From: Thermasporomyces sp036564245 | GTDB lineage: Bacteria; Actinomycetota; Actinomycetes; Propionibacteriales; Actinopolymorphaceae | DNA length: 64,000 nt | Reading direction: 5' to 3' | Assembly (NCBI GenBank): GCA_036564245.1 | Contig: DATCKU010000077.1 | Location: 1-64,000, forward strand | Shown: piece after piece, positions 52,182 to 61,037 of the stretch | Numbering within the stretch: the first letter of the stretch is position 1 | Layout: every line of letters begins with the position of its first letter | The notes under the pieces: generated by a model | Told to the model about the DNA's origin: nothing | Seen by the model: only the letters and a program-made list of their open reading frames with translations | Database searches by the model: none | Program-made: the position numbers and the translations under genes

Positions 52182-52967
52182 ATGGGCCCAGTACTCGAGC
52201 TCACCGACATCACGGTCGTCCGCAACGGCACCAAGCTGCTGGATCGTGTCACGTGGTCGGTCGAGGAGCAAGATCGCTGGGTCGTCCTCGGCCCGAATGG
52301 CGCGGGCAAGACGACCCTTCTGCAGATCGCCGCGGCTCGGATGCACCCCACCAGTGGTGTCGCCACGATCCTGAGCGAGACCCTCGGTGCCGTCGACGTC
52401 TTCGAGCTCCGCACCCGGATCGGTCTCACCAGCGCGGTGCTCGCCGACCAGATTCCGCGCCACGAATCCGTTCGCGACGTCGTGCTCTCCGCGTCGTATG
52501 CGGTCGTCGGGAGGTGGCGCGAGCAGTACGACGCGCTCGATCACGAGCGGGCCGAGCAGCTGCTGGCGTGGCTCGGCATGCGCGATCGGGCCGACCGTAC
52601 CTTCGGAACGCTCTCCGAGGGCGAACGCAAACGAGTCCAGATCGCCCGCGCCCTGATGACCGATCCGGAGCTGCTGCTGCTCGACGAACCGGCAGCCGGC
52701 CTGGATCTCGCCGGACGCGAGACCCTCGTGCGCGCTCTCGCTGAGCTTGCGGCTGCAGAGGCGGCGCCGGCCACCGTACTCGTCTCCCATCACGTCGAGG
52801 AGATCCCGCCGAGCTTCACGCATGTGCTGCTGCTGCGGGAGGGTGCCGTGATCGCGGCCGGGCCACTGTACGAGACCCTGAGCTCCCGCTCGCTGTCCGA
52901 GACGTTCGGCATGCCATTGCAGCTGCTCCGGTCGGGCGACCGGTGGACAGCTCGCGCCCGGCGGTAG
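52182..52967 (+). CDS. ABC transporter ATP-binding protein
   Basis: A stand-alone 261-residue ABC ATPase. Walker A GPNGAGKTTLLQ, signature LSEGERKRVQIARAL, Walker B ELLLLDEPAAGLD and the H-loop SHHVEEI are intact. No permease is adjacent; such orphan ATPases (ModF/YlmA-like) are common in actinobacteria and may not be transport-linked. ATG 52182 is used; the 23-residue upstream extension is unsupported. Confidence 0.87.
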   Translation: MGPVLELTDITVVRNGTKLLDRVTWSVEEQDRWVVLGPNGAGKTTLLQIAAARMHPTSGVATILSETLGAVDVFELRTRIGLTSAVLADQIPRHESVRDVVLSASYAVVGRWREQYDALDHERAEQLLAWLGMRDRADRTFGTLSEGERKRVQIARALMTDPELLLLDEPAAGLDLAGRETLVRALAELAAAEAAPATVLVSHHVEEIPPSFTHVLLLREGAVIAAGPLYETLSSRSLSETFGMPLQLLRSGDRWTARARR

Positions 52968-53042
52968 AAGATTGCGGCCTACGGGCGGATGCCGCGGGTG
53001 GGCGGATACCCTATCTGCCCCTTGATCGCATAGGTTCTGACT

Positions 53043-53519
53043 ATGGGTAATCTGCTCCAATGGCTGGGCGAGCACCTATGGGTCGCGTGGTTCGTGATCG
53101 CCGGCGCCCTCGCGGCGGTCGAGCTGCTGACCCTCGATCTCGTCTTCCTGATGCTTGCGGCGGGCGCCGTGGCAGGAGGTTTGGCGGCACTCATCGGCGG
53201 TGGCCCGGTTCTGTCGATCGCGGCCGCAGTTGTCACGGCCTTCGCCATGCTGGGTGCCGTGCGCCCGATCGCGTTGCGGCATCTCAAGACCCCTCCAGCT
53301 ATCCGTACTGGAGTCTCGGCGCTGATTGGCAAAACCGGCGTGGTCGTCGAGCAGGTCACCGCGAACAGCGGGATGGTGAAGATCGGAGGGGAGGTCTGGA
53401 CCGCTCGACCATACGACGAGCATTCCAGTATCGAAGCCGGCAAGACTGTGGACGTGCTCTCGATCGAGGGCGCGACTGCCTACGTGCACGAGGTGGAGAA
53501 GCCGTTGAGCGCAGGCTGA
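53043..53519 (+). CDS. NfeD-family membrane protein
   Basis: A 158-residue short NfeD: about three hydrophobic N-terminal segments (WVAWFVIAGALAAVELL, LVFLMLAAGAVAGGLAALI, VLSIAAAVVTAFAML) followed by a small OB-fold domain (LIGKTGVVVEQVTANSGMVKIGGEVWTAR). NfeD proteins pair with SPFH proteins to organise membrane microdomains; the SPFH gene is directly downstream. Confidence 0.88.
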   Translation: MGNLLQWLGEHLWVAWFVIAGALAAVELLTLDLVFLMLAAGAVAGGLAALIGGGPVLSIAAAVVTAFAMLGAVRPIALRHLKTPPAIRTGVSALIGKTGVVVEQVTANSGMVKIGGEVWTARPYDEHSSIEAGKTVDVLSIEGATAYVHEVEKPLSAG

Positions 53520-53589
53520 CTCCACGTGCTACCCGAGCGGACGCCGTCGCGCCGCCAGCTGGCGGCACATGTGAAGGAACGGAGAGTTT

Positions 53590-54702
53590 GTGGAAGCCTT
53601 GATAGTTTTCGCCGTCTTGGCCTTAGTCGCCATCATCGTCCTGGTTCGCTCGATCAAGATCATCCCGCAGGCGCGGGCAGGAATCGTGGAGCGGCTGGGG
53701 CGGTACCAGCGCACGCTTGGCCCGGGCCTTTCGGTCATCGTGCCGTTCATCGACAAGGTGCGTTACAACATCGACCTTCGTGAGCAGGTGGTGTCGTTCC
53801 CACCGCAGAACGTCATCACCGAGGACAACCTGGTCGTGGCGATCGATACGGTCATCTACTTCCAGGTGACTGACCCCGTGCGGGCGACGTACGAGATCGC
53901 CAACTTCGTCCAGGCCATCGAGCAGCTCACCCAGACCACCTTGCGCAACATCGTCGGTGGCATGGACCTCGAGCGGGCGCTGACCAGCCGGGAGGAGATC
54001 AACACGGCTCTGGGCTCGATCCTCGACGAGGCGACCGGCAAGTGGGGTGTCAAGGTCAACCGAGTCGAGCTCAAGGCCATCGACCCGCCGCCCTCGATCC
54101 AGGACTCGATGGAGAAGCAGATGCGGGCGGATCGCGACAAGCGTGCTGCCGTGTTGACCGCTGAGGGTGTCCGGCAGTCGGCGATCCTGACCGCCGAGGG
54201 TGAGAAGCAAGCTGCCATTCTCACCGCCGAGGGTGAGAAGCAGGCTCAGATCCTGCGGGCCCAGGCCCAGCGCGAGGCCCAGATCCTGAAAGCTCAGGGT
54301 GAGGCGCAGGCGATCCAGACGGTGTTCAACGCCATCCACCAGGGCCAGCCCGACCAGGCGCTGCTGGCGTACCAGTACCTGCAGATGCTGCCCCGCATCG
54401 CGCAGGGTGACTCCAACAAGGTGTGGATCGTGCCGAGTGAGATCGGCAAGGCACTGGAGGGGATCGGCTCGATCGTCGGCAAGATGGGCGAGCAGATGCC
54501 CAAGCCCCCGACCGACGGAGCCATCGGAGTGGGCGACGCAGCCACGCAACGAATCGCTGACGAAAGCGAGCAAGCGGCCGGGGAGGCTCTGCAGTCGGCC
54601 GAGGACGAGGTCGCCGCGGCGATCGCAGCAGCCGAGGACGCGGCCAGGGGTCCCGGTGGTGGGAGATCATCGGGCGGGTCGGCGGGTTCGTCGCCTGCGT
54701 AA
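53590..54702 (+). CDS. SPFH-domain (stomatin/QmcA-like) membrane protein
   Basis: An N-terminal membrane helix (LIVFAVLALVAIIVLVRS) is followed by a band-7 domain (RAGIVERLGRYQRTLGPGLS to VELKAIDPPPSIQDSM). Residues 187-241 form five 11-residue repeats of the type AILTAEGEKQA, a typical stomatin coiled coil. A QALLAYQYLQMLPRIAQGDSN oligomerisation region and an acidic Ala/Gly-rich tail follow. With NfeD upstream it probably forms lipid-raft-like assemblies that regulate membrane proteases. Confidence 0.92.
   Translation: MEALIVFAVLALVAIIVLVRSIKIIPQARAGIVERLGRYQRTLGPGLSVIVPFIDKVRYNIDLREQVVSFPPQNVITEDNLVVAIDTVIYFQVTDPVRATYEIANFVQAIEQLTQTTLRNIVGGMDLERALTSREEINTALGSILDEATGKWGVKVNRVELKAIDPPPSIQDSMEKQMRADRDKRAAVLTAEGVRQSAILTAEGEKQAAILTAEGEKQAQILRAQAQREAQILKAQGEAQAIQTVFNAIHQGQPDQALLAYQYLQMLPRIAQGDSNKVWIVPSEIGKALEGIGSIVGKMGEQMPKPPTDGAIGVGDAATQRIADESEQAAGEALQSAEDEVAAAIAAAEDAARGPGGGRSSGGSAGSSPA
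54148..54312 (+). repeat. Five tandem 33-bp coding repeats in the SPFH gene
   Basis: Encodes AVLTAEGVRQS, AILTAEGEKQA (twice), QILRAQAQREA and QILKAQGEAQA. The middle copies are nearly identical at DNA level, so copy number could vary by slippage. Confidence 0.8.
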
Positions 54703-54711
54703 CGGTCCCAC

Positions 54712-55479
54712 GTGACAGTCTGGGAAGCTCTCGCGGTTCTCGCTGCCGGAGTCGCAGCTGGAGCGATCAACGCCGTCGTAGGGTCGGGGACGCTCATCAC
54801 GTTTCCGACCCTCGTCGGATTCGGCATACCCCCGGTCATCGCCAACGTGTCCAACACGGTCGGGCTCGCTCCGGGCTCGGCCGCCGCGGCCTGGGGATAC
54901 CGGAAGGAGCTCACGGGTCAGCTGGGCCGCCTGGTGCGGCTCGGGATCGGCTCGTTGATCGGCGCCCTCACAGGTGGTGTCCTGCTGCTCTGGCTGCCGA
55001 GCGAGGCGTTCGACATGATCGTCCCCGCGCTGGTGGCCCTCGGGTGCATCCTGGTTGTCCTGCAACCGTGGATCTCCCTCCGGATGGCGCAGCGGCACGA
55101 CCGGCCCCGGCCGGAGCGCCACCAGTTCGGTGGGTGGTTGACCTGGCTCATGGTCTACCTGACCGGGGTCTACGGAGGATACTTCGGCGCCGCGCAGGGA
55201 GTGTTGCTCATCGCGATCCTGGGGCTCGGGCTCGATGAGACCTTGCAGCGGATCAACGCGGCGAAGAACGTCCTCGCCGGGCTTGTCAACGCCGTCGCTG
55301 CGCTCCTCTTCGTCGTCGTCGCTGACGTGAATTGGTCAGCTGCGGGGCTCATCGCGATCGGCTCGATCGGCGGCGGCCTCTTGGGCGCCCATGTAGGTCG
55401 GCGGCTCCCTCCCGTGATCCTGCGGGCCGTGATCGTCATTGTCGGTACGATCGCGGTGGTGATGCTGGTCCGTCGGTGA
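54712..55479 (+). CDS. TauE/SafE-family sulfite exporter-like permease
   Basis: A 255-residue membrane protein with about eight hydrophobic segments. The N-terminal motif AGVAAGAINAVVGSGTLITF and the second-half YLTGVYGGYFGAAQGVLL show the two inverted repeats of the TauE/SafE fold. Members export sulfite, sulfoacetate or related anions; the substrate is unassigned. Starts 9 bases after the SPFH stop. Confidence 0.87.
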   Translation: MTVWEALAVLAAGVAAGAINAVVGSGTLITFPTLVGFGIPPVIANVSNTVGLAPGSAAAAWGYRKELTGQLGRLVRLGIGSLIGALTGGVLLLWLPSEAFDMIVPALVALGCILVVLQPWISLRMAQRHDRPRPERHQFGGWLTWLMVYLTGVYGGYFGAAQGVLLIAILGLGLDETLQRINAAKNVLAGLVNAVAALLFVVVADVNWSAAGLIAIGSIGGGLLGAHVGRRLPPVILRAVIVIVGTIAVVMLVRR

Positions 55480-55606
55480 TCGTCTCGGCTGCAACGTCCG
55501 CGACATCCTGCGCCAGCTCTCGCCGTCACTGACACTTCAGGTGAGCTGGCCCGTCAGACCGGATACCGTTTCGTACCAAGTAGCCCTGCTCCGGATTGGG
55601 GACGCC

Positions 55607-56635
55607 ATGCCGACCACCGAGGATCGCCCGGCGCGCTCGCGCGTCACACTCACCGGGATCAGCTCACGCGCCTGGGAGCACCCAGCCGACCGGGGCGCTC
55701 TGGTCGCGGTACGCCAGCTGAAGGGATTCGACCTCCTGTTGCGCAAGCTCTCCGGCCTGATCAACGAGCGCGCGCTGAGGTTGATCTTCCTGGGTTCGGC
55801 GGTTCGGGCGGGTGACCAGCAATTTCCCCGCGTGTACCGGGTGTTCGCGGAAGCCGCCGCCACCCTGGACATCCGGGAGCTTCCTGAGCTTTACGTCATG
55901 ACCGGGCCTCTGCCGAACGCGATGTGCATCGGGTTGGACAAGCCGTTCATCGTGGTCAACAGTGGCCTGATCGATCTGCTCGACGAGGAGGAGCTCCGGT
56001 TCGTCCTGGGCCACGAGCTGGGCCATGCCCAGAGTGGCCACGCGCTCTACCAGTCGGTGCTCGTGTTCCTGATCCGGCTGAGCGGTGCCGTGGCCTGGAT
56101 GCCGCTCGGCGCGCTCGGCATTCGAGCGATCATCGCGGCGCTCATGGAGTGGGCGCGCAAGGCGGAGCTGTCCGGAGACCGGGCAGGGCTGCTCGCGTCG
56201 CAGGATCCGGCAGCGGCGTTGCGGACGCACATGAAGCTGGCCTCGGGAGGTCATCTCGAGGACGTCGACGCGACCGCCTTTCTCGCCCAGGCGGCGGAGT
56301 ACGACGCGGCCGGCGACCTGCGCGACAGCGTGCTGAAGCTCCTGCTGCTCGAGGCCCGCAGCCACCCGTTCCTCGCCGTCCGCGCTGCCGAGCTACGGCA
56401 CTGGATCGACAGCGGCGCCTACTCTCAGATCCTCTCCGGCGACTACCCACGTCGCGACTCCGACGGGAGTGCGTCGCTCACCGAGGAGGCCCGGCGAGCT
56501 GCAGAGTCCTACAAGGAAGCGTTCGCTCGCTCACAGGACCCGCTTGCCAAGGTCATCAGCGATCTGGGTGGGACCCTGGATGGCGTACGGGAGAAGGTGA
56601 CCGGCTGGTTCGCCAGTCGACCCAGGCAGGGCTAG
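55607..56635 (+). CDS. M48-family zinc metallopeptidase
   Basis: A 342-residue peptidase with the zinc motif FVLGHELGHAQSGH and the third ligand in AELSGDRAGLL. A hydrophobic stretch after the HExxH (VLVFLIRLSGAVAWMPLGAL) suggests membrane association. The C-terminal third is helical and charged. ATG 55607 follows a GGATTGGGGA box. Related to HtpX/Oma1-like quality-control proteases; the nearby SPFH/NfeD genes make a membrane-protein turnover role plausible. Confidence 0.86.
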   Translation: MPTTEDRPARSRVTLTGISSRAWEHPADRGALVAVRQLKGFDLLLRKLSGLINERALRLIFLGSAVRAGDQQFPRVYRVFAEAAATLDIRELPELYVMTGPLPNAMCIGLDKPFIVVNSGLIDLLDEEELRFVLGHELGHAQSGHALYQSVLVFLIRLSGAVAWMPLGALGIRAIIAALMEWARKAELSGDRAGLLASQDPAAALRTHMKLASGGHLEDVDATAFLAQAAEYDAAGDLRDSVLKLLLLEARSHPFLAVRAAELRHWIDSGAYSQILSGDYPRRDSDGSASLTEEARRAAESYKEAFARSQDPLAKVISDLGGTLDGVREKVTGWFASRPRQG

Positions 56636-56654
56636 AGCCCGAGGACGGAGTGCG

Positions 56655-57224
56655 TCACGCCTGCTGAGGCAGCGAGAGGTTGTCGATCACCTCGGCCATG
56701 GGAAGACCCGCCAGTGCCGCCCCTGGCACGAAGAGCTTCGAGCGGCGGACGCCGCTGCCCACTACGGCGACCTCTGTCGCAGCTACCCGTGCGTCCACCA
56801 GCACCGGCCACCTGTCGGGCAGACCGAACGGCGTGATGCCGCCGTACTCCATCTCGGTGGCGTTCACGGCGTCCTCCATCGGCGCGAAGGAGGCCTTGCG
56901 GGCATCGAGGCGCCGCCGGATCACGCCGTTGACGTCGGCGCGTGTCGTCGCCAGCACCATCGCGGCCGCGTACTTCGTCTCACCACCGCGACGCCCGGCG
57001 ATGATCACGCAGTTCGCGGAGATCTCCAGGGGAATGTCGTACGCCTGACAGAACGCGGCGGTGTCGGCGAGGCTCGGATCGATCTCGGCGACGCCTACGT
57101 CGCGGACGTCGACTTGGGAGACCGGCCATTCGCGCAACGCGCGAAGCACTGGCGGGGCGAGGAGCTCCGGGTGGTCGAGGGCGGGTTCGACCCGCAACGC
57201 ACCGATCTTGTCGATTCGGCTCAT
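56655..57224 (-). CDS. YbaK/EbsC-type aminoacyl-tRNA deacylase domain protein
   Basis: A 189-residue YbaK/ProX-domain protein: IPLEISANCVIIAGRRGGETKYAA supplies the conserved lysine-containing core, and MEYGGITPFGLPDRWPVLVD and GSGVRRSKLFVPG follow the fold. Such proteins hydrolyse mischarged tRNA (for example Cys-tRNAPro or Ala-tRNAPro). ATG 57224 gives the standard length; the longer frame to 57329 runs into the divergent gene. Convergent with the M48 gene. Confidence 0.84.
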   Translation of the reverse strand: MSRIDKIGALRVEPALDHPELLAPPVLRALREWPVSQVDVRDVGVAEIDPSLADTAAFCQAYDIPLEISANCVIIAGRRGGETKYAAAMVLATTRADVNGVIRRRLDARKASFAPMEDAVNATEMEYGGITPFGLPDRWPVLVDARVAATEVAVVGSGVRRSKLFVPGAALAGLPMAEVIDNLSLPQQA

Positions 57225-57274
57225 GCGCCCATTCTGGTCTCCGGCGTCTGCGGGCGGTGCGGCACACTGGCGTC

Positions 57275-58141
57275 GTGGTGTCGGTGGGAGATCTCCTGGT
57301 CGAGCGGCTCGAATCCGTAGACGATCCACGGCTTCACGACTACAGCCGCCTGCGCGACGTCAACCTCCGCAAGCTTCTCGAACCGGCTGGGGGCTTGTTC
57401 ATCGCCGAGGGCGAGAAGGTGATCCGTCGTGCGCTCGCGGCAGGCTATCCCGCGCGGTCGTTCCTCATGACCGAGCGTTGGCTCGAAGGCCTTCGAGACG
57501 TGATCGCCCCCGGCGTGCCGTGCTACATCCTGTCCGATGCTCAGCTCGCCCAGGTCGCCGGATTTCGCGTGCATCGTGGGGCACTGGCCTCGATGCATCG
57601 GCTTCCCCTGCCGAGCATGGAGCAGGTCGTCAAGGACGCCCGGCTGATCGTCGTCTTGGAGGACGTCGTCGATCACACGAACGTCGGCGCGATCTTCCGC
57701 AACGCCGCTGCGTTCGGAGTCGACGCGGTCGTGCTCGCGCCGAGGTGCGCCGACCCGCTCTACAGGCGAGCGGTCAGGACGTCGATGGGTGCGGTGTTCA
57801 CCATGCCGTACGCCCGGATGCCGAGCTGGTACCACGGGCTCGCCGCGCTGCGTGACCTCGGATTCGGCGTCGTCGCGCTGACCCCGGCTGCCGATGCCGT
57901 GCCGATCGAGAGCTGTGTCGGTAGGTTCGAACGCACGGCGCTTCTTCTCGGCAGCGAAGGCGACGGGTTGTCAGACCGCTGGCTCGCCGAAGCTGACCTG
58001 CGTGCACGGATCCCGATCGCGGCCGGCATCGATTCGCTCAACGTCGCGGCTGCCGCGGCGGTCGCCTGTTATGTCCTGGGCGGCTCCGGTGGTCGGTCGA
58101 GTGGACAGTCGCCGCACAGTCCGCCTCCGGGCACGCGGTAG
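57275..58141 (+). CDS. SpoU/TrmH-family RNA 2'-O-methyltransferase
   Basis: A SPOUT methyltransferase with an N-terminal substrate-binding domain (LLEPAGGLFIAEGEKVIRRAL) and the knotted SAM domain: VVLEDVVDHTNVGAIFRNAAAFG (motif 1), LLLGSEGDGLSDRW (motif 2) and IPIAAGIDSLNVAAAAAVACY (motif 3). Target rRNA or tRNA unknown. Several GTG starts cluster at 57257-57284. The last ~20 residues are low-complexity and overlap the opposite-strand gene by 73 bases. Confidence 0.86.
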   Translation: MVSVGDLLVERLESVDDPRLHDYSRLRDVNLRKLLEPAGGLFIAEGEKVIRRALAAGYPARSFLMTERWLEGLRDVIAPGVPCYILSDAQLAQVAGFRVHRGALASMHRLPLPSMEQVVKDARLIVVLEDVVDHTNVGAIFRNAAAFGVDAVVLAPRCADPLYRRAVRTSMGAVFTMPYARMPSWYHGLAALRDLGFGVVALTPAADAVPIESCVGRFERTALLLGSEGDGLSDRWLAEADLRARIPIAAGIDSLNVAAAAAVACYVLGGSGGRSSGQSPHSPPPGTR

Positions 58142-58842
58142 TAGAGGCAACAGCTCGTCCGAACGAACGAGTCGATCGGGTTCGCCGGTCTGCCTCGCGT
58201 CGTCCGGCGCCACGTATCGACCAGCGGTGGCTTCCGCAGCAGGGCATCGGCTATCGCCTGAACCGTCGGCGTGTGACGTGGCCATCCCCGCATGACCACT
58301 GCTGTGGTCCCGACCAGTGCGGACGCTGCATCACCCCACAGCACCGCTTCGGCCAGGCGAATCCGGCTCAGCATCGCGGCCACGAGTGGACGCAGGTGCC
58401 TCTCGATGACGACGCGCGTGATCGAGTCGGCAGCACGCTCGGCCGACCCATGCGGTGGGCCGAGGACCAGCTCGGGGTCGGCCACGTGCAACCGGCCACC
58501 CGCGAGCGCCGGGCTCCACCAGGTAGTGGCGGGTGGCAGGGCAAGGACCACACCGTGCTTGGCCACGGCCCCGATCACCGGGGACCAGAGTCGGGCGGCG
58601 AGGCCCTGGAACAGGATCGACGCGGCGACTCGAGGCTCGCTCGTGCGGAGAGCATCGCCGGTCACCTGCATTGCGTCCGCCAGTGCTGGGTGGCCAGCGT
58701 AGAGGTCGGCCAGAGCCGGTGTCGATGGCGCGGTGGTCACCCGTGCCACGGTGAAGAACTCACCAAGGCTGGAAACGTCGTGCAGGATCGGCCAGGCGTC
58801 CTGGGGCATCGGGGGATCCACGTCGCGGCGCTCCAACGGCAT
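58069..58842 (-). CDS. FhuF-like 2Fe-2S ferric-siderophore reductase family protein
   Basis: A 257-residue protein whose C-terminus holds the FhuF cluster motif SCCLYYRVPGGGLCGDCPL (Cys-Cys-X10-Cys-X2-Cys), which binds a 2Fe-2S centre. The upper part matches the FhuF/IucC-like domain (AASILFQGLAARLWSPVIG). FhuF releases iron from imported siderophores. No siderophore genes are adjacent. Its C-terminal 24 codons lie antisense to the end of the SpoU gene. Confidence 0.85.
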   Translation of the reverse strand: MPLERRDVDPPMPQDAWPILHDVSSLGEFFTVARVTTAPSTPALADLYAGHPALADAMQVTGDALRTSEPRVAASILFQGLAARLWSPVIGAVAKHGVVLALPPATTWWSPALAGGRLHVADPELVLGPPHGSAERAADSITRVVIERHLRPLVAAMLSRIRLAEAVLWGDAASALVGTTAVVMRGWPRHTPTVQAIADALLRKPPLVDTWRRTTRGRPANPIDSFVRTSCCLYYRVPGGGLCGDCPLDRPPEPPRT

Positions 58843-58891
58843 TCAGCGAGGCTACTGCCTGCCCATCGAGGAGAGGTCTCAGAATGAGACC

Positions 58892-59911
58892 ATGACGGCG
58901 ACGATGCGTGCGTGGGTGGTGCCCGAACCCGGTCGGCTGGAGCAGGTCGAGCTGCCTGTCCCTGAGCCCGGTCCGGACGAGTTGCTGGTGCGGGTCCATG
59001 TGTGCGGGGTGTGTCGTACCGACCTGCATGTACGCGATGGTGATCTGCCGCCACACAAGTCGCCGGTCGTACCCGGCCACGAGGCGGTCGGCGAGGTGGT
59101 TGCGACCGGACGCGACGTGCCTCGTCGGTACCAGCCGGGGCTTCGGGTCGGCATACCGTGGTTGCGCCGTACGTGCGGAGTTTGCGTGTACTGCCAGCGT
59201 GGTCAGGAGAATCTCTGTCCGCAGTCGGTGTACACGGGTTGGGATGCCGACGGTGGTTATGCCGAGTACCTCACCGTACCTGCCGCCTTCGCGTACGAGT
59301 TGCCGGCTGCGGCGTTCACGGATTACACCGACGAGGAACTGGCGCCCTTGCTGTGTGCGGGGATCATCGGATTTCGCGCGCTGCGCCGGGCCGAGCTGCC
59401 GCCGGGTGGGAAGCTCGGGATCTACGGTTTCGGCGGATCCGCCCACCTGACAGCGCAGGTGGCAATTGCCCAGGGGGCGACAGTCCACGTCCTCACCCGC
59501 TCGGCGGAAGCGAGGGCTCTGGCGTTGCGGCTGGGTGCGGCTTCTGCGGGCGATGCGTACGACTCGCCCCCTGAACCGCTCGACTCTGCGATCCTCTTCG
59601 CACCGGTCGGCGACCTGGTGCCGGTCGCCCTGGCTGCGCTGGATCGTGGCGGCACGTTGAGCATCGCGGGGATCTACCTCAGCCAGGTGCCGCCGCTCGA
59701 CTACGCGCGCCATCTGTTCGAGGAGCGCAGCATGCGAAGCGTCACGGCGAACACCCGGTCGGACGGACGTGACTTCCTTGCCCACGCGGCCCGGCACAAG
59801 CTCACGATCGCGACGACGCCGTACGAGTTCGACCGAGCCGACCAGGCATTGGACGACCTCGCCGCCGACCGGGTGAACGGTGTTGCCGTGCTGCGGGTCA
59901 GTCCCAGCTGA
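58892..59911 (+). CDS. Zinc-dependent alcohol dehydrogenase (MDR superfamily)
   Basis: A 339-residue medium-chain dehydrogenase. Catalytic zinc ligands: Cys in VCGVCRTDLH, His-Glu in VVPGHEAVGEV. Structural zinc cysteines cluster in CGVCVYCQRGQENLCPQ. The NAD(P) loop reads GIYGFGGSAHLTAQVA. It resembles the AdhA/propanol-preferring type. ATG 58892 or ATG 58904. Its stop overlaps nrdB by 14 bases tail-to-tail. Confidence 0.9.
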   Translation: MTATMRAWVVPEPGRLEQVELPVPEPGPDELLVRVHVCGVCRTDLHVRDGDLPPHKSPVVPGHEAVGEVVATGRDVPRRYQPGLRVGIPWLRRTCGVCVYCQRGQENLCPQSVYTGWDADGGYAEYLTVPAAFAYELPAAAFTDYTDEELAPLLCAGIIGFRALRRAELPPGGKLGIYGFGGSAHLTAQVAIAQGATVHVLTRSAEARALALRLGAASAGDAYDSPPEPLDSAILFAPVGDLVPVALAALDRGGTLSIAGIYLSQVPPLDYARHLFEERSMRSVTANTRSDGRDFLAHAARHKLTIATTPYEFDRADQALDDLAADRVNGVAVLRVSPS

Positions 59912-60971
59912 GGGCACCGCCGGACTGGTACTCGATGACGCGTGTCTCGAAGAAGTTCTTCTCCTTCGCGAGGTCCATCATCTCCGACATCCACGGGAAC
60001 GGATTCTGCACGTCGGATGGGAAGACCGGCGCCAGTCCGAGCTGGGTGCAGCGTCGATTGGTGATGAAGCGCATGTACTGATCGCAGAGCGAGGCGCTGA
60101 GCCCGAGCATCTCGTGCGGGATCGTGTCACGTCCGTACGCGATCTCCAGCTCGCACGCCTCGAACAGCATCCGACGCACCTCGTCCTGGAAGTCCTCGGT
60201 CCACAGCCACGGGTTCTCGTGCTTGATCTGGTTGATGGCGTCGATGCCGAAGTTGAGGTGGACCGACTCGTCGCGAAGGATGTACTGGTACTGTTCGGCG
60301 ATCCCCACCATCTTGTTGCGCCGCCCGAGTGACAGGATCTGGGCGAAGCCGGTGTAGAACCACATGCCCTCGAAGACGACGTAGAACGCGACGAGGTCCC
60401 GCAGGAAGGCCTGGTCCTTTTGCGTCGTGCCGGTCGTGAACGACGGATCCTCCAGGTGTCGTGTGTACTCCAGCGCCCACGCTGCCTTGTCGGTGATCGA
60501 GGGGATCTCGCGATACATGTTGAAAAGCTCACCTTCGTCGAGACCGAGGCCCTCGCAGATGTACTGGAACGCGTGGGTGTGCACGGCTTCCTCGAACGCC
60601 TGACGCAGCAGGTACTGCCGACACTCGGGGTTCGTGAGGTGCCGGTACACCGCCAGCACGATGTTGTTGGCGACGAGCGACTCCGAGGTCGCGAAGAACC
60701 CGAGGTTGCGTTTGACCATGCGGCGTTCGGCGTCGGTGAGTCCATCGCTTGACTTCCACAGCGCGATGTCGGCCTGCATCGGGACCTCGTTCGGCATCCA
60801 GTGGTTGCGGCAGCCGGCGAGGTACTTCTCCCAGGCCCAGTGGTACTTGAGCGGTAGCAGCTGGTTGACGTCGGCACGGGCGTTGATCATCGCCTTGTCG
60901 TCGACGCTGACGCGGGCGGCTCCGCGGTCGATCTCGCCGAGCCCGGTCGCGCTCGAGAACTTGTCGGTCAT
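59898..60971 (-). CDS. nrdB: Ribonucleotide reductase small subunit, class Ic (Mn/Fe type)
   Basis: R2 subunit that generates the oxidant for NrdA. First-sphere ligands fit E97 (SESLVANN), E128 and H131 (FEEAVHTHAF), and later E and H in VVFEGMWF and RDESVHLNFG. At the radical-tyrosine position stands Phe135, and E97 replaces the usual aspartate: both define class Ic, known from Chlamydia, which uses a Mn(IV)/Fe(III) centre. The C-terminus FFETRVIEYQSGG also matches that subclass. ATG 60971 follows AAGGGGAA. Second gene of the nrdAB operon. Confidence 0.93.
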   Translation of the reverse strand: MTDKFSSATGLGEIDRGAARVSVDDKAMINARADVNQLLPLKYHWAWEKYLAGCRNHWMPNEVPMQADIALWKSSDGLTDAERRMVKRNLGFFATSESLVANNIVLAVYRHLTNPECRQYLLRQAFEEAVHTHAFQYICEGLGLDEGELFNMYREIPSITDKAAWALEYTRHLEDPSFTTGTTQKDQAFLRDLVAFYVVFEGMWFYTGFAQILSLGRRNKMVGIAEQYQYILRDESVHLNFGIDAINQIKHENPWLWTEDFQDEVRRMLFEACELEIAYGRDTIPHEMLGLSASLCDQYMRFITNRRCTQLGLAPVFPSDVQNPFPWMSEMMDLAKEKNFFETRVIEYQSGGALSWD

Positions 60972-61037
60972 GTGATTCCCCTTGGTCGGTAGCAAATGCG
61001 TCTGGGTCGTTGTGGTGTGGTCGTCACGACGTCCGCG

